DNA of 40,867 nt from Hyphomicrobiales bacterium (GCA_003963455.1 RXJA01000355.1:1-40867); one strand, 5' to 3'. Shown: positions 16,666 through 25,152, numbered from the stretch's first letter. A program made the numbers and translations. The notes: generated from the letters alone by a model not told the origin.

Positions 16666-17082
16666 ATGGCCGACAAGAGCAAGGTGTTCGTCTACCCGAA
16701 GGATGTCAGCGCCTTCGGCTTCGACTGGGGCAGGCTGTCGCTGACCGTCGCCCCGGAAGTGAACGGCGCCGAGCGCTTCTCCGGCGGAGTCGTCGACCTG
16801 CCGCCCGGCAAGGGCCACACCCGCCACAACCATCCGGGCGCCGAGGAGATCATCTTCGTCATCTCCGGCAATGGCGAGCAGATGGTCGAGGACGAGAGGG
16901 GCAATCCGGTGGTGGCCAAGGTCGGTCCCGGCTGCACCATCTACGTGCCGGAAAGCCGCTTCCACTCGACGCTCAACACCGGTGACCAGCCGATGCAGCT
17001 TTTCGTCGTCTATTCGCCCGCCGGACCGGAACTGGCGCTGCGGGAGCTCCCGGATTTCAGGTTGCTGCGGGCGGGTACATAA
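16666..17082 (+). CDS. Cupin-domain protein, third gene of the Tm-1-like operon
   Basis: A 138-residue single cupin with both motifs: GKGHTRHNHPGAEEIIFVISGNGEQMVED (residues ~48-75) and the later YVPESRFHSTLNTG. The histidines HTRHNH plus the glutamate and later histidine could bind a metal ion. ATG at 16666 follows GGAAGGGATGAGG and starts 4 bp after the previous stop, so translation is coupled. It may modify or isomerise the substrate of the two upstream proteins, but nothing in the sequence proves this. Confidence 0.82.
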   Translation: MADKSKVFVYPKDVSAFGFDWGRLSLTVAPEVNGAERFSGGVVDLPPGKGHTRHNHPGAEEIIFVISGNGEQMVEDERGNPVVAKVGPGCTIYVPESRFHSTLNTGDQPMQLFVVYSPAGPELALRELPDFRLLRAGT

Positions 17083-17319
17083 GTTTTCGAACCGCGGAGA
17101 TTTGCACACAACCGCCTTCGAAGAAACGCCCGTGCCGGAAGGCTGTGTCGGTCCAGAGGGCTTTTTCTCACTGTCTTTGCAGTGCATGAAAAATTCAGGG
17201 GACACAGACCGGGCAATCTCGGAGGCGCTGAAACTGCCGGGCTCGTACTTTACGAGAAAGCAGTCAGGGGAACTCGTTGTTATACCGAGTCCAAAAATAG
17301 CAATCCTGGCGTACTACAA
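17083..17319. other. 237-bp gap between convergent genes, possible decayed sequence
   Basis: Less GC-rich than its surroundings. A short frame, 17186-17323 (45 residues), overlaps the M24 stop and has no recognisable features. No clear terminator. It may be a remnant of a lost gene or mobile element. Confidence 0.35.
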
Positions 17320-18510
17320 TTAGGCCGCCCCGCCCTTGTTCCACCCCCGCCCGCGATCGCCGAACATCACATAGCCGCTGTCCGTCACCGCGACCGTATC
17401 CTCCAGCTTGATGAAACCGCGCGTCGGGTGGAGCATGGTCGTCTCGACCGAAAGCACCATGTTCTTTTCCAGCGGCTTGGCGGCATAGGTGCCTTCATAG
17501 GCGACCGGATGGTTGGTCATGAGGAATGGCGCCTCATGCGTGATCAGCCCCATGCCGTGGGCGAAGAAATCCGTATAGGCCGCGACCTTGGAGGCCTTCA
17601 GCACGCTCTCCGCATGCGCGATCATGTCGCCGCCAAGCGTGCCGGCCTTGACCTTGGAAAAGGCAGCCTGCTGCACGGCTTCGACTTCCGCCAGAAGATC
17701 CTCCAGTTCGGCATCCGGCTCGCCGAGCACGCCCATGCGGCAAAGGTCGCCGATATAGCCGTGATAATTGCCGCCGGAATCGATCGACATCACCTCTCCC
17801 TTCTTCCATGCTTGGCTGGACGCCGCGCGGTTGTGGCTGGAGCCCAGCGTCAGCAGACAATATTCGAAATGCGCGCCGCGATTGGTCTCCTCGCGCCTCA
17901 GCCGCTCGATGATGTCGGTCTTGCTCGAGCCCTCCCGCGCCCAGCCAATCGTCGCCAGCATCGAATCGGTGATCAGCTCGGAGGCAATGCGCAACTGTTC
18001 CAGCTCCGCTTCGGCCTTGATGGCGCGCATGCGCTCCAGCATGTCGGTGGCGTCGATCAGCTTGGCGTCCGGCAATGCCTTGCGGATCAGCATGTAGGCG
18101 TCGGACGGCAAGAAGCCCGGTTCGATGCCGATGCGGGCGGCCTCCTTGCCGATCTTGCGCAGATGTTCGACCGCCAGATTGGCCGCATCGAGCGTGCCCC
18201 AGCAGGCGGCATGCAAGGTTGGCGTCCAGAACGGATGGTTCTGATGTTCGCCGCCTTCCATCTTGTTGCCGATATAGGCGGCATGCTCCGGTCCGCCCTT
18301 CTCGTAAAGGACGATCGGCAGATAGCGGCTGTGGCCGATGGCATCCATCGCCGCGAAGAAGATGAACTTGTAGCCACCGAGCAGATATTGCGTGTTGTGC
18401 TTGGACGTGGCTAACAGCACGTCGATGCCGGCCTCTTCCATCAGCCGGTCCACCCGCGCCTGGTCGAACGGAATGCTGCTGACCTCGGTCTTGCCCGGAG
18501 CGATGTTCAT
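17320..18510 (-). CDS. M24-family metallopeptidase (Xaa-Pro aminopeptidase/creatinase type)
   Basis: A 396-residue pita-bread enzyme. All five metal ligands are visible: D244 (SIDSGG), D255 (YIGDLC), H318 (FFAHGMGL), E356 (LSVETTM) and E370 (IKLEDTV), so it should bind two metal ions and be active. The N-terminal creatinase-like domain spans residues ~10-155. It probably splits X-Pro peptides or a related amide imported by the divergent Dpp-type transporter. ATG at 18510 follows AGGGAGAGG. The 324-bp region it shares with the Dpp operon contains an operator-like palindrome. Confidence 0.9.
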   Translation of the reverse strand: MNIAPGKTEVSSIPFDQARVDRLMEEAGIDVLLATSKHNTQYLLGGYKFIFFAAMDAIGHSRYLPIVLYEKGGPEHAAYIGNKMEGGEHQNHPFWTPTLHAACWGTLDAANLAVEHLRKIGKEAARIGIEPGFLPSDAYMLIRKALPDAKLIDATDMLERMRAIKAEAELEQLRIASELITDSMLATIGWAREGSSKTDIIERLRREETNRGAHFEYCLLTLGSSHNRAASSQAWKKGEVMSIDSGGNYHGYIGDLCRMGVLGEPDAELEDLLAEVEAVQQAAFSKVKAGTLGGDMIAHAESVLKASKVAAYTDFFAHGMGLITHEAPFLMTNHPVAYEGTYAAKPLEKNMVLSVETTMLHPTRGFIKLEDTVAVTDSGYVMFGDRGRGWNKGGAA

Positions 18511-18589
18511 CTGCCTCTCCCTGAAACGATCGGCCTTCGTCTCGCGGCCAGTTTTCTTGATGCCGGCAAATCTGCACCATTGCGGCCCT

Positions 18590-18606
18590 TCTGGTCCAGC
18601 CAGAAT
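18590..18606. promoter_or_regulatory. Imperfect FadR/GntR-type palindrome, site 4
   Basis: TCTGGTCCAGCCAGA differs from the TCTGGT-N3-ACCAGA consensus by one base. It is centred 74 bp from site 3 in the same intergenic region and could be an auxiliary operator. Confidence 0.35.
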
Positions 18607-18664
18607 TGATCACTTTCGTGCCAAAGGCGTTTTTCCTTCTCAATCTTATTCGACGCCGATGTAG

Positions 18665-18679
18665 TCTGGTCCTACCAGA
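18665..18679. promoter_or_regulatory. FadR/GntR-type operator-like palindrome, site 3
   Basis: TCTGGT-CCT-ACCAGA is a perfect 6-bp-arm inverted repeat with a 3-bp centre and the same arms as site 2. It lies between the M24 peptidase and the Dpp-type operon and could control both. Confidence 0.6.
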
Positions 18680-18834
18680 TGACAACAAGTGCCTCTTTCG
18701 GCTGGCTGGTCCAGCGGACGGAAATTTCAAAGCCAAGCCATGACGCGCCAAATCCGTCTCTGGCGAAACCTCTGCCAAGGGCCATAATCACGCGATTGCC
18801 GCGCCTGCCACGGCGCGAAGAGGGGAGTTGAAGG

Positions 18835-20445
18835 ATGTCCGAATTCACGATTTCACGCCGCGGCCTGCTGGCCGGCTCGGCGCTGCTTCTGGCCTCGACC
18901 GCGCTGCCGACCATCGGCTTCGCGCAGACGCCGAAGAAGGGCGGCCGCCTCGTGCTTGCCGCCGATTCCGAACCGCGCAACCTCAACCAGGCGATCGTCG
19001 CCTCCAATGGCGTCTTCTTCATCTCGAGCAAGATCGTCGAGACGCTGGCCGAGGCCTCCTTTGACGGCAAGGACGGGCTTCAGCCGCGCCTGGCGCTTTC
19101 CTGGGAGGGTGCCGCCGACGGCTTGTCGGTGACCTTCAAGCTGCGCGATGGCGTCAAATGGCATGACGGCAAGCCGTTCACCTCCGCCGACGTCGCCTTC
19201 TCGGCGCTGCAGATATGGAAGCCGCTGCAGAATCTTGGCCGCACCGTGTTCAAGGATCTGGAAGCCGTCGACACGCCGGACGAGCTGACGGCGGTCTTCA
19301 AATTCGCCAAGCCGACACCGTTCCAGCTTATCCGCAACGCCTTGCCGGCGCTGTCGAGCGTCGTGCCGAAACACCTCTATGAGGTGGGCAAGATCGAGGA
19401 GAACCCGGCCAACAACGCGCCTGTCGGCACCGGCCCCTTCAAATTCGCCGAATACAAGGCCGGCCAATATTACCGGCTGACGAGAAACGACGCCTATTGG
19501 GGCAAGGACGAGCCCTATCTCGACGAGATCGTCTACCAGGTGCTCCCCGATCGCACGTCCGCCGCGGCGGCGCTGGAAGCTGAAGAGATCCAGCTTGCCG
19601 CCTTCTCCGCCGTGCCGCTCGCCGACCTCGACCGCATTTCCAAGGTGCCCGGCCTGAAGGTCATTACAAAGGGCTATGAGGGCCTAACCTACCAGCTCGT
19701 CGTCGAGATCAACCATCGCCGCAAGGAGCTCGCCGACGTCAAAGTGCGGCAGGCGATCGCGCATGCCATCGACAAGGATTTCGTCGTCAAGACGATCTTC
19801 CTCGGCTACGCCGCGACCGCCACCGGCCCGGTGCCGAAGAACGATCCGCAATTCTACACCGCCGACGTGCCGACCTATGCCTTCGATGTCGCCAAGGCCA
19901 ATGCGCTGCTCGACGAAGCCGGCTACAAGCGCGCCGACGACGGCAAGCGCTTCGCGCTGAAGCTGCTGCCGGCGCCCTACTTCAACGAGACGAAGCAGTT
20001 CGGCGATTATCTGCGCCAAGCGCTCGCGGCCATCGGCATCGACGCAGAGATCGTCAACAACGACTCCGCCGCCCATATCAAGGCCGTCTACACCGACCAT
20101 GCCTTCGACCTCGCCGTCGGCCCGCCGGTGTTCCGCGGCGACCCGGCGATCTCCACCACCATCCTGGTGCAGAGCGGCATCCCCGACGGCGTGCCTTTCT
20201 CCAACCAGGGCGGCTACAAGAACGCCGAGCTCGACGCGCTCATCGTCAAGGCATCGGAGACGCTGGATACGGCGGCCCGCACCGACCTTTATAAGGAGTT
20301 CCAGAAAAAGGTGGCCGCCGACCTGCCGCTGATCAATGTGGCGGAGTGGAGTTTCATTTCCGTGGCGCGCGATACGGTGGGGAACATCGCCAACAATCCG
20401 CGCTGGGCGGTATCGAACTGGGCAGACACCTATTTGGCGGGTTGA
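18835..20445 (+). CDS. ABC transporter substrate-binding protein, family 5 (peptide/Dpp-Opp type)
   Basis: A 536-residue binding protein exported by a twin-arginine signal (SRRGLLAGSALLLAST, cleavage likely after GFAQ). Family-5 landmarks are LVLAADSEPRNLN near the mature start, LRDGVKWHDGKPFTSADVAFS, and GTGPFKFAEY. Usual ligands are di/oligopeptides, but family members also carry opines, glutathione and nickel complexes. ATG at 18835 has GGGGAGTTGAAGG upstream. First gene of an operon with two permeases and two ATPases; the M24 peptidase diverges upstream, pointing to peptide-like cargo. Confidence 0.92.
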   Translation: MSEFTISRRGLLAGSALLLASTALPTIGFAQTPKKGGRLVLAADSEPRNLNQAIVASNGVFFISSKIVETLAEASFDGKDGLQPRLALSWEGAADGLSVTFKLRDGVKWHDGKPFTSADVAFSALQIWKPLQNLGRTVFKDLEAVDTPDELTAVFKFAKPTPFQLIRNALPALSSVVPKHLYEVGKIEENPANNAPVGTGPFKFAEYKAGQYYRLTRNDAYWGKDEPYLDEIVYQVLPDRTSAAAALEAEEIQLAAFSAVPLADLDRISKVPGLKVITKGYEGLTYQLVVEINHRRKELADVKVRQAIAHAIDKDFVVKTIFLGYAATATGPVPKNDPQFYTADVPTYAFDVAKANALLDEAGYKRADDGKRFALKLLPAPYFNETKQFGDYLRQALAAIGIDAEIVNNDSAAHIKAVYTDHAFDLAVGPPVFRGDPAISTTILVQSGIPDGVPFSNQGGYKNAELDALIVKASETLDTAARTDLYKEFQKKVAADLPLINVAEWSFISVARDTVGNIANNPRWAVSNWADTYLAG

Positions 20446-20504
20446 TCCCGCACTTGCGGATCGACAGTCGGGGTGCTCAGCTTCGAGAATGAGAGCTCCT
20501 TCAC

Positions 20505-20660
20505 GCCCCCCTCTGTCCTGCCGGACATCTCCCCCACAAGGGGGGAGATTGGCAGTTCTTGCCCCTCGCTCATTCCTGCGGCGTCGAAGATTGGCGAAAG
20601 CCGATACGACAGCTGATCTCCCCCCAAGTGGGGGAGATGGCCGGCAGGCCAGAGGAGGGC
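20505..20660. repeat. RIME-like palindromic intergenic element
   Basis: Two inverted, related blocks face each other. 20509-20556 carries CTGTCCTGCCGGACATCTCC and CCCCACAAGGGGGGAGATTG; 20612-20658 carries GATCTCCCCCCAAGTGGGGG followed by a GCCGGCAGGCCAGAGGAGGG variant. Each block also has its own small CCCC/GGGG stem. This is the pattern of the rhizobial intergenic mosaic elements. It separates the binding-protein gene from the permease gene and may limit read-through. Confidence 0.75.
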
Positions 20661-20706
20661 GCCGTAGAGCGCGGCGTCCAAGGCTTGCCCCTCACATGGC
20701 GTCGCC

Positions 20707-21693
20707 ATGACTCGCGCCCTCGCCTTCCTCCGCCGCCGTCTCGTAGGCAGCGTCTTCGTTCTCCTCATCGTCGTCATCGGCAGCTTCCTGCTGCTAGAGG
20801 CCGCTCCCGGCGACGCGGTCGACGCCTATATCGTCTCGACCGGCGGCGATGCCGGCATGATCGAATTGCTGCGCCATCGCTGGGGCCTCGACCAGTCGGA
20901 GCTGACGCGCCTCGCAAACTATCTCTGGGCATTGCTGCATCTCGATCTCGGCCAGTCCGTCACCTTCTCGCGACCGATCCGCAACGTCATCCTCGAGCGC
21001 CTGCCGACCACGCTGATCCTGATGGGCAGCGCCACCGCGCTCTCCTTCGGCCTTGGCTCGGCGCTCGGCATCTATGCCGGCGCCAGACCCGGCAGCTTCC
21101 GCGACCGCTTCCTGTCCATCGGCTCGTTGGCGCTCTATGCCGTGCCGGGCTTCTGGCTCGGCCTGGTGCTCATCGTCTTCTTTGCCGTCGACCTGCGCTG
21201 GCTGCCGATCGGCGGCATCGAGACCATCGCGTCGGCCAAGACCGGGCTGGCGCGCGCCGCCGACATCGCCACTCATCTCGTGCTGCCGGTCTCGGCGCTC
21301 GGCTTCATCTATCTCGCGCTTTATCTGCGCATGATGCGCGCCGGCATGGCGGAGGCCTGGCGGCAGGATTTCGTGCTTGCCGCCCGCGCCAGGGGCCTGC
21401 CGCGCCGCCGCATCGTGCTTGCCCATGTCGCCCGCAACGCATTGCTGCCCTTGGTCACCATGCTCGGCCTGCAATCGGCGCAGATGCTCGGCGGCAGCGT
21501 CGTCATCGAAAGCGTCTTTGCCGTGCCCGGCCTCGGCCGGCTGGCGCAGGAAGCCGTCGTTGGACGCGATACGCCGCTGCTGCTCGGCATCATCCTGGTC
21601 AGCGCCGTTCTCGTCATCGTCATCAATCTCCTTGTCGATCTCGCCTACGCTTTCCTCGATCCGCGCGTCGGTGCCGGCGAGGCAAGCGCATGA
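20707..21693 (+). CDS. ABC transporter permease, DppB/OppB type
   Basis: A 328-residue permease with six predicted TM segments. The N-terminal RRRLVGSVFVLLIVVIGSF and EAAPGDAVD followed by LRHRWGLDQ are typical of DppB. The EAA loop is MRAGMAEAWRQDFVLAARARGLPRRRIVLAH. It forms the inner-membrane channel with the next gene, whose ATG overlaps its stop by 4 bp. The upstream gap contains the RIME-like element. Confidence 0.92.
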   Translation: MTRALAFLRRRLVGSVFVLLIVVIGSFLLLEAAPGDAVDAYIVSTGGDAGMIELLRHRWGLDQSELTRLANYLWALLHLDLGQSVTFSRPIRNVILERLPTTLILMGSATALSFGLGSALGIYAGARPGSFRDRFLSIGSLALYAVPGFWLGLVLIVFFAVDLRWLPIGGIETIASAKTGLARAADIATHLVLPVSALGFIYLALYLRMMRAGMAEAWRQDFVLAARARGLPRRRIVLAHVARNALLPLVTMLGLQSAQMLGGSVVIESVFAVPGLGRLAQEAVVGRDTPLLLGIILVSAVLVIVINLLVDLAYAFLDPRVGAGEASA

Positions 21694-22520
21694 ACCGCCT
21701 GCGCCGCTTCTTTCGCACCCCGGAAGCGATCGCCGGCGCCTCGATCCTCGCTCTGCTGGTCGTGATGGCGCTAGCGGCGCCGCTGCTGTTTCCCGGCGAC
21801 CCGCAGGCGATCGCCGGCCCGGCCCTGCTGCCGCCGTTCCAGGACTGGTCGCTGCCGCTCGGTACCGACCGGCTCGGTCGCAACGTGCTGGCCGAGCTGT
21901 TCCATGGCGCCCATACCTCGCTGGCGGTCGGCCTGGCGGCGGCTGCCGCCGCGCTCCTGATCGGCGCCGTCGTCGGCACTTTGGCCGGCTTTGCCGGCGG
22001 CCTCGTCGACGAAGTGCTGATGCGCATCACAGACGCCTTCCAGACCGTGCCGGGCTTCCTGCTCGCGCTCGCCTTCGTTAGCATTGTCGGCCCTTCGCTC
22101 GGCGTTGTCGTCGCGGCCATCGCGCTCAGCGCCTGGACGGGGCCGGCGCGGGTGGCACGCGCGGAAGTGCTGTCGATCCGCGAACGCGACTATGTCGCCG
22201 GTGCCCGTGTCATCGGCATGCATCCACTCGAGATCGCCTTTCGCGAGGTGCTGCCCAACGCGCTGCCGCCGGTGCTGGCGCTGTCGTCGGTGATCGTGGC
22301 GGCCGCGATCCTCACCGAGGCGGCGCTGTCGTTCCTCGGCCTCGGCGATCCCAACCGCGTCACCTGGGGCGGTATGATCGCCGAAGGCCGCACGGTGCTG
22401 CGCACCGCGCCGTTTCTATCGATCGTTCCCGGCATCGCGCTGGTGCTGACCGTGCTTGGCGTCTACCTTGCCGGCGAAGGCCTGGTGGAAAGCACGGCCG
22501 TGCGCGGGAGCCTGTCGTGA
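21690..22520 (+). CDS. ABC transporter permease, DppC/OppC type
   Basis: A 276-residue permease. LGTDRLGRNVLAELFHGAHTSLAVG (residues ~57-80) is the standard DppC block, the EAA loop is VLSIRERDYVAGARVIGMHPLEIAFREVLPN, and EAALSFLGLGDPNRVTWGGMI follows near the end. The start ATG overlaps the previous stop (ATGA). Longer readings in this frame upstream run through the dppB-like gene out of frame and are not coding. Confidence 0.92.
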   Translation: MNRLRRFFRTPEAIAGASILALLVVMALAAPLLFPGDPQAIAGPALLPPFQDWSLPLGTDRLGRNVLAELFHGAHTSLAVGLAAAAAALLIGAVVGTLAGFAGGLVDEVLMRITDAFQTVPGFLLALAFVSIVGPSLGVVVAAIALSAWTGPARVARAEVLSIRERDYVAGARVIGMHPLEIAFREVLPNALPPVLALSSVIVAAAILTEAALSFLGLGDPNRVTWGGMIAEGRTVLRTAPFLSIVPGIALVLTVLGVYLAGEGLVESTAVRGSLS

Positions 22521-23356
22521 CCGGACTGCTCTCGATCCGCGATCTGACGGTGCGCTACCGCCGCGACGGCGTTGAGGTGCCGGCGCTGAAGGGCGTCAGC
22601 CTGAATGTCGAGGCCGGAGAGCGCCTGGCGATCATCGGCGAGAGCGGTTCGGGCAAGAGCACGCTGGCGCTGACGATTGCGCGGCTGTTGACGAGGGATG
22701 CCCTTGTGACAGGAGTGATCGAATGGTCAGCAGGCCAATTACAGAAGCCTCGTTCTGTCACATCCGCGATTGGCGAAAAGCAGGCACCCCGCCTCGGCCG
22801 CGACATCGGCTTCGTCTTCCAGGACCCCTCCTCCAGCCTCGATCCCGTAATGCAGGTCGGCAAACAGATCGCCGAGGTCGCCCGCACCCATCTCAACCTC
22901 ACCTGGGCTGACGCCTACGCCATGGCCAAGACGCTCCTCGAACGCGTCCGCCTGCCCGATCCGGCCTCCGCCCTCCACGCCTACCCCCACCAGCTCTCCG
23001 GCGGCCAAAGGCAGCGCGTGGCGATCGCCGCGGCAATTGCCGCCGGACCAGGGCTCCTGATCGCCGACGAAGCGACCAGCGCGCTCGACACCATCGTCCA
23101 GGCCGAGATCGTCACCCTGATCCGGCGGCTGGTGACCGAGGACGGGATGACCTTGCTTTTCATCAGCCACGACATTGCGCTTGCTTCCACGCTTGCCGAC
23201 CGCATCGCGGTGCTGCGCCAAGGCGAGCTGGTCGAGCTCGGCGAGACCGGCCAGATCCTCAACGCGCCGCGCCATGCCTATACGCGCGCCCTGCTCGACG
23301 CCCATCTCGGCCTCGACGCCAGGCCGTTGCTCGACCGGCAAGGCGCCTCGGCATGA
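22517..23356 (+). CDS. ABC transporter ATP-binding protein, DppD/OppD type
   Basis: A 279-residue ATPase with Walker A GESGSGKS, Q-loop VFQDPSSSLDPVM, signature LSGGQRQR, Walker B LLIADEATSALD and switch histidine in FISHDI. The GTG start overlaps the upstream stop (GTGA). The segment before the Q-loop (residues ~66-92) is slightly longer than usual and odd in composition, with an inverted repeat in the DNA at 22706-22761. The C-terminal iron-sulfur/zinc-like cysteine tail of OppD is absent. Confidence 0.92.
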   Translation: MTGLLSIRDLTVRYRRDGVEVPALKGVSLNVEAGERLAIIGESGSGKSTLALTIARLLTRDALVTGVIEWSAGQLQKPRSVTSAIGEKQAPRLGRDIGFVFQDPSSSLDPVMQVGKQIAEVARTHLNLTWADAYAMAKTLLERVRLPDPASALHAYPHQLSGGQRQRVAIAAAIAAGPGLLIADEATSALDTIVQAEIVTLIRRLVTEDGMTLLFISHDIALASTLADRIAVLRQGELVELGETGQILNAPRHAYTRALLDAHLGLDARPLLDRQGASA

Positions 23357-24129
23357 CCGTGCTTGCCGTCTCCGGTCTAGCCAAACGCTATCATCGTGGC
23401 GGCAAATCCTTCGCGGTGGTCGACGATGTGTCCTTCGAGATCGGCCCGGCGGAGACGCTGGCGCTTGCCGGCCCGTCCGGCAGCGGCAAATCGACGGTCG
23501 CAAGGCTGGTGCTGCGGCTGATCCAGCCCGACGCCGGCCGCATCGACTTCGAAGGCGAGGACTTGCTTGAATTGTCAGGCGCGGCGCTGCGCGCCCGCCG
23601 CGCCCGCCTGCAGATGGTGTTCCAGGACCCGATCGCCGCCTTCAATCCGCGCGCCACCGTGGCGCGCGTGCTGGACGATCCCTTGCGCATTCACAACATC
23701 GCCCCGCGCGCCGAGCGCCCGCGCCGGATCGCGGCCCTTTTGGAGCGTGTGGGTCTCGACGGGAGCCTTGCCTCTCGCGCCATCCATGAGATTTCCGGCG
23801 GCCAGCGCCAGAGGGTGGCGATCGCCCGTGCCATCGCCACGCGGCCATCGCTGATCGTGCTCGACGAGGCCGTGTCGGCGCTGGATGTTTCGGTACGTGG
23901 GCAGATCCTGGAATTGCTGCTCGACCTGCAACGGCGGGAACGGATCGCCTATCTGTTCATTTCCCACGACCTCGGCGTCATCCGCGCCGTGGCGCATCGC
24001 GTCATCATCCTCGATGCCGGCAGGATCGCCGAAAGCGGCGATGCCCGCGCCGTCATCGCCAATCCGCGATCGGCGATCGGCAAGGCTCTTGTCGAGGCAG
24101 CGCCGAGACTGAACAGGAACCAGCCATGA
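23353..24129 (+). CDS. ABC transporter ATP-binding protein, DppF/OppF type
   Basis: A 258-residue ATPase with Walker A GPSGSGKS, Q-loop MVFQDPIAAFNPR, signature ISGGQRQR, Walker B LIVLDEAVSALD and switch histidine in FISHDL. ATG at 23353 overlaps the previous stop (ATGA). It partners the DppD-type ATPase and completes the five-gene peptide importer. It is shorter than E. coli DppF, lacking much of the C-terminal extension. Confidence 0.92.
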   Translation: MTVLAVSGLAKRYHRGGKSFAVVDDVSFEIGPAETLALAGPSGSGKSTVARLVLRLIQPDAGRIDFEGEDLLELSGAALRARRARLQMVFQDPIAAFNPRATVARVLDDPLRIHNIAPRAERPRRIAALLERVGLDGSLASRAIHEISGGQRQRVAIARAIATRPSLIVLDEAVSALDVSVRGQILELLLDLQRRERIAYLFISHDLGVIRAVAHRVIILDAGRIAESGDARAVIANPRSAIGKALVEAAPRLNRNQP

Positions 24130-24293
24130 TCCTGTAGAGCGGGGACCCGGTTTGCCGAGAGGATCATGGTCAAACAAACGGCCTGCTCGAGGCGACCGGC
24201 GTGCGCTTTGACAATGTCGCCTGGACGCCGGGCCAAGGCTCCGGTTGCTGCCACATAGCGCTGAGCAACCGGGATGCTTAGCCGGAAAATTAT

Positions 24294-25082
24294 TCAGCTC
24301 TCGGCAAACACGTGCAGATCGCCGCCCGCTTCTTCGATCGCGGCGCGCAGTTCGGCTTCCGGCTCGCTGTCGGTGACGACATCGGAAATCTCGCTGAGCG
24401 CGCAGACGCGCTCCAGGCCGCTGCGGCCGAACTTGTCGTTGGTGACGACCAGCATCGTCGACAGCGACCGCCTCATCATCGCCCGCTTCACCGCCGCCGC
24501 GCCCGAGATCATGTCGCTCGGCCCCTCGGCGTTCAGCGCCGAAGCGCCGATGATGGCGACGTCGGCATTGTAGCGGCGTACGAATTCGACCGTATCCTCG
24601 CCGAGCACCGCCGCCTCGCGGCTGTCATAGGTGCCGGGGCAAAGGATGACGCGGAAGCCGGGATTGGCGCCGGCCACCGAGGCGACGCCGATGGAGTTGG
24701 TGATGATCGTCAGGTCCCGGCCGTGCTGCGATAGGCTGCGCGCCACCTCATAGGTGGTCGACCCGCCGTCGATCATCACGATGCTGCCTTTCTCGACCAG
24801 TCCGGCCGCGCCACGCCCGATGCGGGCCCGCTCCTCGATCATGGTGAGGCCGCGTTCGGTAATCACCGGTTCCGACGTCACCAGCGAAATGGTGGCGCCG
24901 CCATAGGTGCGGTTGATGAGCCCTGCCTCGCCAAGCTCGATCAGATCGCGGCGGATGGTCTCGCCGGCGACCCCGATGCGCCGGGCAAGCTTCGAGATGC
25001 GGATCGAGGCCGAGCGCCGGACCTCCGACAGGATCAGCTCATGTCGCTCCTTCTTCGTCAGTCGACCCGTCTCGATATTCAT
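24294..25082 (-). CDS. DeoR-family transcriptional regulator
   Basis: A 262-residue regulator. The N-terminal helix-turn-helix, IRISKLARRIGVAGETIRRDLIELGEAGLINRTYGGA (residues ~23-58), is the DeoR signature. The C-terminal sugar-phosphate-sensing domain has MIDGGSTTYEVARSL, IITNSIGVA and DVAIIGASALN. Its usual inducers are phosphorylated sugars or polyols. ATG at 25082 follows GAGAAGGAAG; the open frame upstream crosses the MITE-like element and is not coding. It ends 164 bp from the Dpp operon end (convergent) and lies downstream of the FAD oxidase on the same strand, so its target is unclear. Confidence 0.9.
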   Translation of the reverse strand: MNIETGRLTKKERHELILSEVRRSASIRISKLARRIGVAGETIRRDLIELGEAGLINRTYGGATISLVTSEPVITERGLTMIEERARIGRGAAGLVEKGSIVMIDGGSTTYEVARSLSQHGRDLTIITNSIGVASVAGANPGFRVILCPGTYDSREAAVLGEDTVEFVRRYNADVAIIGASALNAEGPSDMISGAAAVKRAMMRRSLSTMLVVTNDKFGRSGLERVCALSEISDVVTDSEPEAELRAAIEEAGGDLHVFAES

Positions 25083-25152
25083 CGGTCTTCCTTCTCGGGA
25101 CTTCATTCCCGACATGGACATTAGACACTCCAAAGACCGTAAAGCCAGCCTG

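Larger units (their letters stand above)
18511..18834. promoter_or_regulatory. 324-bp divergent promoter region, M24 peptidase / Dpp operon
   Basis: No gene. It contains the perfect palindrome at 18665-18679, an imperfect copy at 18590-18606 (TTCTGG-TCCAG-CCAGAA) and a short GCTGGTCCAGC palindrome near 18706. The middle, 18600-18690, is less GC-rich, as expected for promoters. I cannot assign -35/-10 boxes with confidence. Confidence 0.5.

Noticed and set aside
14559..16682. 707-codon minus-strand open frame
   Set aside because: Runs antisense through the UPF0261 and TIM-barrel genes, both clearly real; no domain or start signal.
17186..17323. 45-codon frame between cupin and M24 genes
   Set aside because: No ribosome site or known motif; overlaps the M24 stop and may be remnant sequence.
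18706..18716. GCTGGTCCAGC as a further FadR-type site
   Set aside because: Only one half matches the TCTGGT-N3-ACCAGA consensus; too weak to list as an operator.
20505..20660. Possible CRISPR-like repeat
   Set aside because: Only two inverted copies with no regular spacers; fits a RIME-type palindrome instead.
24165..24281. Short protein-like stretch after the Dpp operon
   Set aside because: A reading such as LLEATGVRFDNVAWTPGQ looks protein-like but has no start or length; possibly a gene remnant, not supportable.
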